From an uncultured Neomegalonema sp. (lineage in GTDB: Bacteria > Pseudomonadota > Alphaproteobacteria > Rhodobacterales > Rhodobacteraceae): a stretch of 9,065 nucleotides of DNA. The stretch lies in NCBI GenBank assembly GCA_937958345.1, contig CALGNW010000134.1, forward strand, positions 1 to 9,065. Reading direction: 5' to 3'. Of the stretch, positions 1-6,394 are shown piece by piece. Made by a program: the position numbers and the translations under genes. The notes beneath the pieces are model-generated. The model worked only from the letters and a program-made list of their open reading frames with translations. It did no database searches and had not been told where the DNA came from. Position 1 is the stretch's first letter, and every line of letters begins with the position of its first letter.

Positions 1-264
1 AAGTCTGGTTGCCCGTTTTGTCAGCGCCTGTCTGAAGTTTTTTTGCAGATATTTGTCGAGAGACCGGTGCAATACCTCCGGCAGATCAGCGCGTTCGCGG
101 GACGCGAGCAGAGCCTCTACGTCTGATAGAGGGTCGGAGAGATCGCGGAGTAACCTTGCAGCGTGTTTCGTATTGCTTGCCGGGTCATCGACGGGCAGCG
201 TCTCATCAACCGGTTGTGATGTATCGGCATAGGCGCCGTATAAAGCCGCTGAACCCTGATCCAC
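1..264 (-). CDS. N-terminal part of an unrecognised protein (truncated by window edge)
   Basis: An open frame of 88 codons runs from a GTG at 264 to the left edge with no stop. An in-frame TGA lies six codons upstream (280-282) and no other start codon falls between, so GTG is the only plausible start. It is preceded by a G-run (TGGGGG) that could serve as a weak ribosome binding site. The predicted N-terminus is MDQGSAALYGAYADTSQPVD. An Asp- and Pro-containing, probably disordered segment (to about residue 30) is followed by a charged, Leu-rich, likely helical region (residues 35-88). There is no signal peptide or membrane segment. It lies downstream of carA on the same strand, 89 bp after the carA stop, and could be cotranscribed with it. 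I do not recognise the family. The frame is real-looking (no stops, balanced codons), but the function cannot be given. Confidence 0.55.
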   Translation of the reverse strand, partial: MDQGSAALYGAYADTSQPVDETLPVDDPASNTKHAARLLRDLSDPLSDVEALLASRERADLPEVLHRSLDKYLQKNFRQALTKRATRL

Positions 265-341
265 GCGAAACCCCCAAAGTCACAACTAATGAGGCTTATG
301 CTTTCAGATCAGAAGGTTAGTCGCAATACTTATATGAAGTT

Positions 342-375
342 TTCAAAAAAGGATCATGTCGCATTGTTTTTTGAA
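342..375 (-). terminator. A/T inverted repeat spanning the carA stop codon, terminator-like
   Basis: The perfect 9-bp arms TTCAAAAAA (342-350) and TTTTTTGAA (367-375) flank 16 bases that contain the carA TGA (354-356). In the carA transcript the A-tract arm comes first and a six-U tract ends the stem, as in an intrinsic terminator. However, the stem has only one G-C pair, so termination efficiency is doubtful. Confidence 0.35.
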
Positions 376-1562
376 TGCGCGTCAATGTTTGCTGCAAACC
401 GTTCAAACAGATAGTGGCTGTCGCGCGGGCCTGGGCTTGCCTCGGGGTGATACTGAACCGAGAACACCGGCTTGCCTTCGACCCGCAGCCCGCAGTTTGT
501 ATTGTCGAACAGCGACGTGTGGCTCTCGACAACGCCGGCGGGAAGGGTGTCAGGGTCGACCGTAAAGCCATGATTCATCGACGTAATTTCGACCTTGCCG
601 GTATCGAGATCTTTAACGGGATGGTTGGCCCCGTGGTGGCCCTGCTTCATCTTTTTCGTGTTAGCACCCAGCGCAAGGGCCAGCATTTGATGGCCGAGGC
701 ACACGCCGAAGATCGGAAGGCCGCTATCGACAATAGCGCGGATCGTCGGAACGGCATACTCGCCCGTTGCTGCAGGATCGCCCGGCCCATTGGACAAAAA
801 GACGCCATCAGGCTGTAGCGCCAACACATCCTCCGCTGTCGCCGAGGCGGGGAGGACGGTTACATCGCAACCCACATCGGCGAGACAGCGCAGGATGTTG
901 CGCTTTGCGCCGTAGTCGATGGCCACAACTTTACGTTTCGGTTCGTTTTGATCGGTGTATCCGTCAGCCCATGTCCAGCGTTTTTGTTTCCAGACATACG
1001 GCGCGGCGCAGGTGACATCCTTGGCGAGGTCGACGCCTTCGACGCCATTCCAGCCGCGTGCGCGCTCGATGAGGGCATCGGTATCGAGTTCGCCTGTCGG
1101 GTCATGCGCAATCGTAACGTGGGGCATGCCCAGATCGCGGACCATCCGAGTCAACCGGCGGGTATCGACGCCCGCAATGCCGATGCGTCCCGAGTTTGCC
1201 ATCCAATCACCCAGGTTGGCCGTTGCCCGCCAGTTTGACGGATCGGTCGGATCAAGCCGCGTCACCATGCCGAGCGCAACAGGTGCACCGGCCTCGTCGT
1301 CCTCCGGCGTTACGCCGGTATTTCCGATATGCGGGAAGGTAAATGCGACGATTTGGTCGGCGTAGGACGGGTCTGTCATAATCTCCTGATAGCCGGTCAT
1401 TGCCGTGTTGAAACATAACTCGCCGACGGCTTCGCCCGTCGCGCCGAAGCCGCGGCCCAGAAAAATTGTCCCGTCAGCCAGCGCCAAACAGGCTGTCGGA
1501 CGCGAGGAAATTGTCTCATCGGGCTTGTTCGCCTCGACGATTGCGGTATCTGAGGGGTTCAT
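354..1562 (-). CDS. carA: Carbamoyl-phosphate synthase small (glutaminase) subunit
   Basis: CarA hydrolyses glutamine and channels ammonia to CarB for carbamoyl phosphate, the precursor of arginine and pyrimidines, in the cytoplasm. The 402-residue product has the usual length. The N-terminal CPSase domain begins at about residue 24 (ACLALADGTIFLGRGFG) and includes the FNTAMTGYQE motif (residues 51-60). The C-terminal class I glutamine amidotransferase domain begins at about residue 211 (KVVAIDYGAKRNILR). The catalytic triad is visible: Cys288 in GVCLGHQ, with His372 and Glu374 in QYHPEASPGP. The ATG at 1562 has a GGAG ribosome binding site seven bases upstream (1570-1573). carB is not in the window; carA is flanked downstream by an unknown gene and upstream by divergent yqeY, and separation of carA from carB is common in Alphaproteobacteria. 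No truncation or lost active-site residue is seen. Confidence 0.97.
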   Translation of the reverse strand: MNPSDTAIVEANKPDETISSRPTACLALADGTIFLGRGFGATGEAVGELCFNTAMTGYQEIMTDPSYADQIVAFTFPHIGNTGVTPEDDEAGAPVALGMVTRLDPTDPSNWRATANLGDWMANSGRIGIAGVDTRRLTRMVRDLGMPHVTIAHDPTGELDTDALIERARGWNGVEGVDLAKDVTCAAPYVWKQKRWTWADGYTDQNEPKRKVVAIDYGAKRNILRCLADVGCDVTVLPASATAEDVLALQPDGVFLSNGPGDPAATGEYAVPTIRAIVDSGLPIFGVCLGHQMLALALGANTKKMKQGHHGANHPVKDLDTGKVEITSMNHGFTVDPDTLPAGVVESHTSLFDNTNCGLRVEGKPVFSVQYHPEASPGPRDSHYLFERFAANIDAHSKNNAT

Positions 1563-1600
1563 GAGTCGTCTCCACAGCCCGGCGCGAGCGTTGCCGCGTG

Positions 1601-1628
1601 TCTAAAGTTTTCGACTCCGACAGGTCAA
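1601..1628 (-). promoter_or_regulatory. Possible sigma70-type promoter for carA
   Basis: Read on the minus strand, TTGACC (1623-1628) is a good -35 match. It is followed after 16 bp by TTTAGA (1601-1606), a poor -10 match. It sits about 40 bases upstream of the carA start in the 87-bp divergent gap shared with yqeY. No comparably good promoter is seen for yqeY on the plus strand. Confidence 0.35.
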
Positions 1629-1649
1629 GACCCAGAGTGGTGAAATACT

Positions 1650-2111
1650 ATGCGAGCGACAATCAATACGGCCATGAAAGCGGCAATGAAGGACAAGCAT
1701 GTCGTCCGCCTGTCGACTTTGCGGCTTGTCAATGCAGCCATCAAAGAGCGTGATATCGCTCTGCGCAGTTCCGGAGGCGACGCCAGCGGCATTGATGAGG
1801 TTGAAATCATGGCCCTTTTGGGAAAAATGATTAAGCAACGCGAAGACTCTGTTGAACAGTACGAGAATGGGGGCCGGTTGGAATTGGCTGAGCGCGAGCG
1901 TGAGGAAATCACGATCATTCGCGAATTTCTGCCCGAACCTATGGGTGATGACGAGGTGACAACCGCGATTGATACCGTGATTTCAACACTCGGCGCGTCT
2001 TCGCTAAAAGACATGGGCGCGGTTATGAACGCACTTAAATCCGAATACGTCGGGCGCATGGACTTTGGCGCGGTCGGTAAGCGGGTGAAACAGCAGCTTT
2101 CATCAACTTAG
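1650..2111 (+). CDS. yqeY: GatB/YqeY domain protein
   Basis: This is a 153-residue cytoplasmic protein of the YqeY family, related to the tail domain of GatB of the tRNA-dependent amidotransferase. The exact role is not established; a tRNA-linked or amidotransferase-like function is assumed from the GatB relationship. Family hallmarks are an N-terminal helix (RATINTAMKAAMKDKHVVRL), the charged central block EIMALLGKMIKQREDSVEQY (residues 52-71) followed by LAERERE and FLPEPM (residues 93-98), and the C-terminal DMGAVMNALKSEYVGRMDFG (residues 121-140). The length is typical (about 150). The ATG at 1650 places the conserved N-terminus correctly; upstream is only a loose purine stretch (GAGTGGTGAAA). 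It is divergent from carA and convergent with the next gene, so it is probably a single-gene transcript. Confidence 0.93.
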   Translation: MRATINTAMKAAMKDKHVVRLSTLRLVNAAIKERDIALRSSGGDASGIDEVEIMALLGKMIKQREDSVEQYENGGRLELAEREREEITIIREFLPEPMGDDEVTTAIDTVISTLGASSLKDMGAVMNALKSEYVGRMDFGAVGKRVKQQLSST

Positions 2112-2136
2112 ATTTGCGGCTGTCCGGGCTAAGTTG
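2104..2136. terminator. Perfect 8-bp inverted repeat at a convergent gene junction
   Basis: CAACTTAG (2104-2111, ending on the yqeY stop) pairs with CTAAGTTG (2129-2136). The 17-base loop contains an inner CGG/CCG mini-stem (2117-2119 with 2124-2126). It fills most of the 32-bp gap between two converging genes, a usual place for a bidirectional terminator. No U-tract follows on either strand, so the terminator role is tentative. Confidence 0.35.
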
Positions 2137-2143
2137 CCGCCGG

Positions 2144-2770
2144 TCACGGATTTTCGATGACCGTAATGCGGAATGTTCCATCGGTCGGGCTGGAGTAGAG
2201 GCCCGGCTCGGTTGCGTTTCGCATATCAAGGCGCATTCGGACGTCGATGCCGCGAACCACGCCTGCGCCAAGCTCTGCTGGCGTGACGCGGAAGCGGCGC
2301 CGCCACCTATCGGCCTTTTCAGTATCGCGGACGCGCAGGCGGTCAATTTCGATATACCCGCCCTGCGGGGCCTCTAACCGGGTCTCCAGCGCCTCCACCT
2401 GAACACGCGCGCCGTTCGATCCGCCCACCGAGCGGTAGGCGCAGATTGACCCAAGCTCTAACAAGACGCGGGGTTTCATCTCAAAGCGTTTGCGGTTCCA
2501 AAACCTCCTGCCGCCGTTAACGTGCAGTTCGCCGTTTCTCTCGCGGGCGGTCCGGGTGATGCCGGGCATCGGGCGGGATCTGTTGCGGCTGATTGCGGAA
2601 AGATACGTTCCGGCGGAGAGATCGACGTTGACCTCGTCGAAGCAAAAAAGAGAAATGCTGGAGTTTATGCTGACGGTCACATCGGTGCTGAGCGAGGTTG
2701 CATTCCCCGGTCCGCACAGAAATGCGGCGAGCATAGCAAGCGGTAAAATTTTCCCCCGCACTCGGCGCAT
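2144..2770 (-). CDS. Secreted beta-rich protein of unknown function
   Basis: The frame is open from 2845, but the start at 2770 is preferred because it places a clean signal peptide at the N-terminus: MRRVRGK (positive), then a hydrophobic stretch LPLAMLAAFLCG, with likely cleavage after residue 24 (GNA before TSLS). This gives 208 residues, with a weak GGGA ribosome site about nine bases upstream. The mature part starts with alternating Ser/Thr/Val residues (TDVTVSINSSISLFCF), which suggests beta strands. It has two cysteines, Cys43 and Cys110, that could form a disulfide, a basic stretch KADRWRRRFRV (residues 152-162) and a C-terminal strand GTFRITVIENP. The overall look recalls small secreted beta-sandwich or pilin-like domains, but I cannot assign a family. 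It is a lone gene, convergent with yqeY and divergent from the ABC exporter, so the 259-bp upstream gap probably controls both. Confidence 0.72.
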   Translation of the reverse strand: MRRVRGKILPLAMLAAFLCGPGNATSLSTDVTVSINSSISLFCFDEVNVDLSAGTYLSAISRNRSRPMPGITRTARERNGELHVNGGRRFWNRKRFEMKPRVLLELGSICAYRSVGGSNGARVQVEALETRLEAPQGGYIEIDRLRVRDTEKADRWRRRFRVTPAELGAGVVRGIDVRMRLDMRNATEPGLYSSPTDGTFRITVIENP

Positions 2771-2857
2771 TGTCGATTTCCCGCGTCGCAACTTCCCCAA
2801 AGTCTTCCGTACAATGCTCCAACAGACTGAAATTCGGCTTAACAAGTCAGCAATCGT

Positions 2858-3010
2858 CTAAAAATTTAGGCAAAATAGCTCACAGATCGGGCGGTGCGAA
2901 TACCGCAATACTGCCGGTTACTTTCCAACTTACAGTGTAAGGGATTGGTTTCCACCGCAGCGTGGAATTGATTTACCGTTTCCCGGCAATGGGCTAACGG
3001 AGACGCCGGG
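2858..3010. promoter_or_regulatory. Intergenic region with five inverted repeats before the ABC exporter
   Basis: The gap 2771-3029 separates the divergent secreted-protein gene and exporter. It holds CTAAA-AA-TTTAG (2858-2869), GCGGT-N6-ACCGC (2891-2906), CTTACA-G-TGTAAG (2929-2941), TTCCAC-N6-GTGGAA (2950-2967) and CCCGGC-N17-GCCGGG (2982-2987 with 3005-3010). The 13-bp palindrome at 2929-2941 has the compact shape of a dimeric repressor site; the last repeat could form a leader hairpin 20 bases before the exporter start. I could not pick a convincing -35/-10 pair. Short arms occur by chance, so the clustering rather than any single repeat is notable. Confidence 0.35.
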
Positions 3011-3029
3011 TTGTTACATAGGCTGCGCA

Positions 3030-3956
3030 ATGACGTCACTGATTTCGATTTCAAACCTGACGAAGACCTACGAGGGGGGCTTTACCGCTCTTAACGGGGT
3101 GAATCTGGAGGTCGAGCGCGGGGAAATTCTGGCCTTGCTTGGCCCGAACGGGGCCGGAAAAACTACGATGATCGCTGTTGTCTGCGGCATTGTGAACCCC
3201 ACCTCGGGCCGCGTTACCGTTGGCGGGTTCGACATTGTCGACGATTATCGGCGAACGCGGTCGATGATCGGCCTTGTTCCGCAAGAACTGACGACCGATG
3301 CGTTTGAAACGGTTTGGAGTACGGTGAGCCTAAGCCGCGGGATGTTCGGGAAGCGACCCAACCCCTCATATCTTGAGAAGGTACTGAAGTCCCTTTCACT
3401 GTGGGATAAAAAAGACAGCGAGTTACGCACGCTGTCCGGCGGTATGAAGCGGCGCGTCCTGATCGCGAAGGCGCTGTCTCACGAGCCGGAGGTTTTGTTC
3501 TTGGATGAGCCGACTGCGGGCGTGGACGTCGAGTTGCGTAAAAGTATGTGGGCGGTGGTCGAAGAACTGAGACAGCAGGGCACGACGATTATCCTGACCA
3601 CTCATTACATCGAAGAGGCCGAGGCGATTGCCGACCGTATTGCCGTGATAAACAGGGGCGAAATTATCCTTGTTGAAGAGAAATCGAGGCTGATGCAAAA
3701 GCTCGGGAAGAAAAAGCTGACGCTTGATCTACAGGAGCCGCTTGAGGCGATACCGGCGGGTCTGTCGGAGTTTGATCTGACCCTGACCGAGGCGGGTATG
3801 CGGCTGGTCTATTCCTATGACGGAACTGCCGAGCGGACGGGCATCACGCGCCTGATGTCATCGTTAACCGAAAACGGAGTCCGGTTTCGTGATTTGCAGA
3901 CCGAGCAGTCGTCGCTGGAAGATATCTTTGTCGAACTGGTGGGAGAGGACGCATGA
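3030..3956 (+). CDS. yadG: ABC-2 type exporter, ATP-binding subunit (YadG-like)
   Basis: This is the ATPase subunit of an ABC exporter, working at the cytoplasmic face of the inner membrane with the permease encoded next. The 308 residues show every element: Walker A GPNGAGKT (38-45), Q-loop Gln85 in LVPQE, signature LSGGM (135-139), Walker B VLFLDEP (155-161) with catalytic Glu160, D-loop AGVD (163-166) and switch His192 in TTHY. The C-terminal 90 residues are a non-conserved regulatory tail. Length and many motifs (LSGGMKRR, EPTAGVD, GTTIILTTHY, LEDIFVELV) match E. coli YadG. The ATG at 3030 gives the usual N-terminus ISNLTKTYEGG; only a weak AGG precedes it. The stop overlaps the permease start by four bases (ATGA), so translation is coupled. 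The substrate is unknown; the YadGH group belongs to the wider drug, polysaccharide and lipid exporter family. Confidence 0.95.
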   Translation: MTSLISISNLTKTYEGGFTALNGVNLEVERGEILALLGPNGAGKTTMIAVVCGIVNPTSGRVTVGGFDIVDDYRRTRSMIGLVPQELTTDAFETVWSTVSLSRGMFGKRPNPSYLEKVLKSLSLWDKKDSELRTLSGGMKRRVLIAKALSHEPEVLFLDEPTAGVDVELRKSMWAVVEELRQQGTTIILTTHYIEEAEAIADRIAVINRGEIILVEEKSRLMQKLGKKKLTLDLQEPLEAIPAGLSEFDLTLTEAGMRLVYSYDGTAERTGITRLMSSLTENGVRFRDLQTEQSSLEDIFVELVGEDA

Positions 3957-4714
3957 ACTGGCCCGCCGTAACCGCGATTTATAAATACGAAATGGCGCGG
4001 ACGTTGAGGACGATGTTTCAAAGCATCGTATCGCCGGTAATTTCAACCTCGCTTTATTTTATCGTGTTCGGGTCGGCCATCGGGTCGCGGATCGCTGAGA
4101 TTGACGGCATTTCTTATGGTGCGTTTCTTGTGCCCGGTTTGATTATGCTGACGCTGCTGACCCAGAGCGTGTCGAATGCGTCATTTGGCATCTTCTTCCC
4201 GAAATTTACGGGTACGATCTATGAGCTGTTGTCTGCGCCGATTTCTCCGATGGAGATTGTTCTCGGCTATGTCGGTGCAGCGGCGACGAAATCGCTGGTC
4301 CTCGGTCTGATTATTCTCGCAACGGCGGGTCTGTTTGTGCCGCTGGAGGTCCAGCATCCTTTTTGGATGATGGCGTTTCTCGTCCTAACGGCAGTTTCCT
4401 TCTGTCTGCTGGGCTTTATCATCGGCATTGTCGCGAAAAATTTCGAGCAACTGCAAATCGTTCCGCTGCTGATTATCACACCGTTGGTTTTCCTCGGCGG
4501 CAGCTTTTATTCGATTTCGATGCTGCCGCCGTTTTGGCAAACAGTAACGCTGTTTAATCCCGTGGTTTACCTTGTCAGCGGATTTCGCTGGAGCTTTTAC
4601 GGCATTTCAGATGTGCCGGTTCTGGCGAGTGTTATCGCGATTTCACTGTTCCTTGCCGTCTCTCTCGGCGTCATTTGGTGGATATTCAGAACCGGCTATC
4701 GTCTGAAGGCATAA
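3953..4714 (+). CDS. yadH: ABC-2 type exporter, permease subunit (YadH-like)
   Basis: This is the inner-membrane permease partner of the preceding ATPase. The 253 residues contain about six membrane segments, roughly 23-44, 57-80, 105-128, 138-160, 168-188 and 222-244. They follow an amphipathic N-terminal connector helix (AVTAIYKYEMARTLRTMF) that would contact the ATPase. ABC-2 family blocks are clear: GSRIAEIDGISYGAFLVPGL (44-63), ELLSAPISPMEIVLGY (91-106), GGSFYSISMLPPFWQ (182-196) and FNPVVYLVSGFRWSFYG (201-217). These resemble E. coli YadH (256 residues) throughout. The ATG at 3953 overlaps the upstream stop, with a strong GGGAGAGG ribosome site inside the end of the ATPase gene. No periplasmic or outer-membrane partner gene is present nearby, so the pair probably works as a simple inner-membrane exporter. 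The substrate cannot be inferred from sequence; the adjacent pcaHG genes converge and need not be related. Confidence 0.94.
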   Translation: MNWPAVTAIYKYEMARTLRTMFQSIVSPVISTSLYFIVFGSAIGSRIAEIDGISYGAFLVPGLIMLTLLTQSVSNASFGIFFPKFTGTIYELLSAPISPMEIVLGYVGAAATKSLVLGLIILATAGLFVPLEVQHPFWMMAFLVLTAVSFCLLGFIIGIVAKNFEQLQIVPLLIITPLVFLGGSFYSISMLPPFWQTVTLFNPVVYLVSGFRWSFYGISDVPVLASVIAISLFLAVSLGVIWWIFRTGYRLKA

Positions 4715-4720
4715 AGCCGC

Positions 4721-4741
4721 CGACATCGCGGTCAGATGTCG
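4721..4741. terminator. 7-bp hairpin at the yadH/pcaG convergent junction
   Basis: CGACATC (4721-4727) and GATGTCG (4735-4741) form a perfect stem with a seven-base loop that includes the pcaG stop (4732-4734). In the pcaG direction the stem is followed by GCGGCTTTAT, a weak U-tract; in the yadH direction no U-run follows. The two genes end only 17 bp apart, so a shared terminator is plausible. Confidence 0.42.
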
Positions 4742-5283
4742 AGGAAAACCGTTTCACGCTCACCTTGTAACCGGATGTCGAAGCGATAAACGGGAAAGCC
4801 GGTGTCGCGTTCGTCCTCTTCTGCGTCAGGGCGCGTGGCGATGAGTGTGTCGCGGCGCGGTCCGGCTTGTTTAAGGAGCGGATCGGGGCCGTTCTCCTCA
4901 TCCGGAAAATACATACGGGTGTGCAAGCCGAGATTTATGCCTCGGGCGACGATCCATAGGCAAACGTAAGGCGGGCCGGATCGTGCGGCGGGCTTTACGG
5001 TGTCGAACTGATAGACACCTGTTTTCAGGTCGGTGGATTTGCGAAGCCAGATACCGGCGTTGCTTTGCCCGTCCGGCTGCCAAAGTTCGATCAGTGCGTC
5101 GCGGAGGGGTGCGTTCGCGCCGTCGAAAATCTTGCCTTCGATGCGGATGCGCACACCGGGGGCATCCGCCGTGATGCTTGCACCCGGATCGGCGGGGTAC
5201 ACTCCGGTCAAACCGGCCGAGCAGGGCGTGCAACCGATATGGACGTAGGGTCCGGCGGTTTGCGACGGTGTTTCCTTTAGCAT
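4732..5283 (-). CDS. pcaG: Protocatechuate 3,4-dioxygenase alpha subunit
   Basis: PcaG is the structural partner of the iron-bearing beta subunit in the (alpha-beta)n dioxygenase that cleaves protocatechuate intradiol to 3-carboxy-cis,cis-muconate in the beta-ketoadipate pathway (cytoplasm). The 183 residues start with the family signature TPSQTAGPYVHIG (5-17). The intradiol beta-sandwich follows, with GKIFDGANAPLRDALIELWQ (50-69) and ARGINLGLHTRMYFPDEENG (113-132), and the end is PVYRFDIRLQGERETVFLDI. It is slightly shorter than many PcaG proteins (about 195-205). As expected for the alpha chain, the Tyr/Tyr/His/His iron set of PcaH is absent. The ATG overlaps the pcaH stop by one base (TGATG), which implies coupled translation and balanced subunit synthesis. 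Confidence 0.95.
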   Translation of the reverse strand: MLKETPSQTAGPYVHIGCTPCSAGLTGVYPADPGASITADAPGVRIRIEGKIFDGANAPLRDALIELWQPDGQSNAGIWLRKSTDLKTGVYQFDTVKPAARSGPPYVCLWIVARGINLGLHTRMYFPDEENGPDPLLKQAGPRRDTLIATRPDAEEDERDTGFPVYRFDIRLQGERETVFLDI

Positions 5284-6017
5284 CAGTTCCCCTCCAGCCG
5301 ATTTTCGAACGGTGTCGAGCCGCGTCCCCGCAGAATAATGTCAAAACGATAGGCGAGGCAGTCCATCGGAACACTGGCGCTCATGTCGAGAACGCCGACC
5401 AAACTGGCCAGCGCAGCAGGATCGGTCATGGCGTTTGCGATGGAACAGCGAGCGATCAGCGGATCGCCCTCAAAATACATCTGTGTGATGAGCCGCTGTG
5501 CGAAGGCCTGACCAAAGACGGAAAAGTGGATATGGGCCGGACGCCAAGTATTCGGCCCGTTGGGAAACGGATACGCCCCCGGCTGTACCGTCAGAAAACG
5601 GTATTCGCCGCTGTCACCCGTTATACAGCGCCCGCAGCCGCCAAAATTCGGATCAAGCGGCGCAAGATAGCCCTCGTTGACGTGGCGATACCGCCCGCCA
5701 GCGTTTGCCTGCCACACTTCGACGAGAGTATTGGGGACGGGTCGGTTGTTTTCGTCGAGGACGCGCCCGTGGACAATGATGCGCGGACCTATTGCGTCGG
5801 TGTCTGAGCCGTTGGCCGCTGCATAATTTCGGATCAAATCGCTGTCTAGCGGACCGATTGTGTCGGATTCGAAGACCGGGCCGTCCAGTTCGGGCGACGG
5901 CCCTTCGATGCGTAGCAGAGCCTGCTGCGGACTGCGCAGGATGCTGGAGCGATAATCCGGTGTAAGGGGTTTCGGCTGCCAGTCGTAATCGCGAGGCGAA
6001 AGGGCATTCCGGTTCAT
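5283..6017 (-). CDS. pcaH: Protocatechuate 3,4-dioxygenase beta subunit
   Basis: This catalytic subunit binds the non-haem Fe(III) for intradiol cleavage of protocatechuate. The start is taken at ATG 6017 (244 residues) because GGGGAA lies eight bases upstream. An in-frame GTG at 6032 would add five residues but has no ribosome site. With this start the iron ligands are Tyr110 (GGRYRH), Tyr149 (PGAYPFPN), His162 and His164 (RPAHIHF), and Arg159 sits before them in TWRP. These lie within two residues of the Pseudomonas putida beta-chain numbering. An N-terminal PcaH extension (SPRDYDWQPKPLTPDYRSS) precedes the intradiol domain (about residues 80-238). No pcaB, pcaC, pcaD or pcaQ lies nearby, unlike the usual pca clusters. 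The upstream phasin-like gene on the same strand ends 55 bp away, so readthrough is possible. A hairpin covers the ribosome site. Confidence 0.96.
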   Translation of the reverse strand: MNRNALSPRDYDWQPKPLTPDYRSSILRSPQQALLRIEGPSPELDGPVFESDTIGPLDSDLIRNYAAANGSDTDAIGPRIIVHGRVLDENNRPVPNTLVEVWQANAGGRYRHVNEGYLAPLDPNFGGCGRCITGDSGEYRFLTVQPGAYPFPNGPNTWRPAHIHFSVFGQAFAQRLITQMYFEGDPLIARCSIANAMTDPAALASLVGVLDMSASVPMDCLAYRFDIILRGRGSTPFENRLEGN

Positions 6018-6054
6018 ATTACGGTTCCCCACATAGAGTTTGGGAAACCGTAAC
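6018..6054 (-). promoter_or_regulatory. Leader hairpin sequestering the pcaH ribosome binding site
   Basis: In the minus-strand RNA, GTTACGGTTTCCC (6054-6042) pairs with GGGGAACCGTAAU (6030-6018): 13 base pairs with two G-U pairs and an 11-base loop. The 3' arm contains the pcaH Shine-Dalgarno (GGGGAA) and ends one base before the ATG at 6017. The one internal imperfection is a G-U pair in pcaHG mRNA but an A-C mismatch in the opposite RNA, which favours an RNA-level role on the pca strand. As DNA it is also a large imperfect palindrome that a dimeric regulator could bind. There is no U-tract, so it is a poor terminator for the upstream gene. Confidence 0.6.
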
Positions 6055-6072
6055 GTTATTGCCGCCGAGTCG

Positions 6073-6375
6073 CTACTTCCGCAGCCTCTTTGCGTTTGCC
6101 GATGCTTTTTTTGTCATAGGGTGCACCGCAGCCTGCATGACTTGGGCAGGAGATTTCCCGGAAATAGCTGCGAGTGTCGCGTCCTGCATTCCGCTTGCGA
6201 CAGCAGTCGGTTTCTCCATCCACATAGATGCATTTTCCAGCGGGGTCATTGTCCCCATCGAAATTTTTACCGAACGATGCCAGACCGTTTCGCTTGCCGC
6301 GATCGTCAGTTTTTGCATTTCGAATGCGAAATCGAGGTAATCCAATGGATTTAGGGCGTTAAGACGGCGCTTCAC
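6073..6375 (-). CDS. Small phasin-like protein (Rhodobacterales 'antifreeze-like' family)
   Basis: The frame is open from 6432, but the start is placed at GTG 6375, which has an excellent ribosome site (AAAGGAG, eight bases upstream); the ATG at 6432 has none and lies in the likely promoter. This gives 100 residues beginning MKRRLNALNPLDYLDFAFEM. The protein is helical and Ala/Met-rich, with hydrophobic and charged residues in amphipathic spacing. It ends in a conserved-looking block GKSPAQVMQAAVHPMTKKAS plus the basic tail NAKRLRK. From memory this resembles the short phasin-like proteins of Rhodobacterales that databases often call 'antifreeze protein'. Phasins coat polyhydroxyalkanoate granules. 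The TGC-rich boxes upstream fit that role. It lies 55 bp upstream of pcaH, same strand, and divergent from ssrA. The phasin call is inference; the gene itself is well supported. Confidence 0.7.
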   Translation of the reverse strand: MKRRLNALNPLDYLDFAFEMQKLTIAASETVWHRSVKISMGTMTPLENASMWMEKPTAVASGMQDATLAAISGKSPAQVMQAAVHPMTKKASANAKRLRK

Positions 6376-6394
6376 TATGTGCGCTCCTTTATTG

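Noticed and set aside
375..818. 147-codon plus-strand open frame opposite carA
   Set aside because: It lies entirely within carA, which has an intact catalytic triad and full family length. The antisense frame shows no domain and no ribosome site.
2771..2845. Extended start of the secreted protein at 2845
   Set aside because: The extra 25 residues would put the signal peptide inside the protein. ATG 2770 gives a standard export signal.
5178..5807. 209-codon plus-strand open frame opposite pcaG and pcaH
   Set aside because: It is antisense to two well-recognised genes and crosses their junction. The product is Arg/Pro/Thr-rich without domain signs, typical of a mirror frame in GC-biased DNA.
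6018..6032. Alternative pcaH start at GTG 6032
   Set aside because: No ribosome binding site precedes it. ATG 6017 has GGGGAA at good spacing and fits known iron-ligand numbering.
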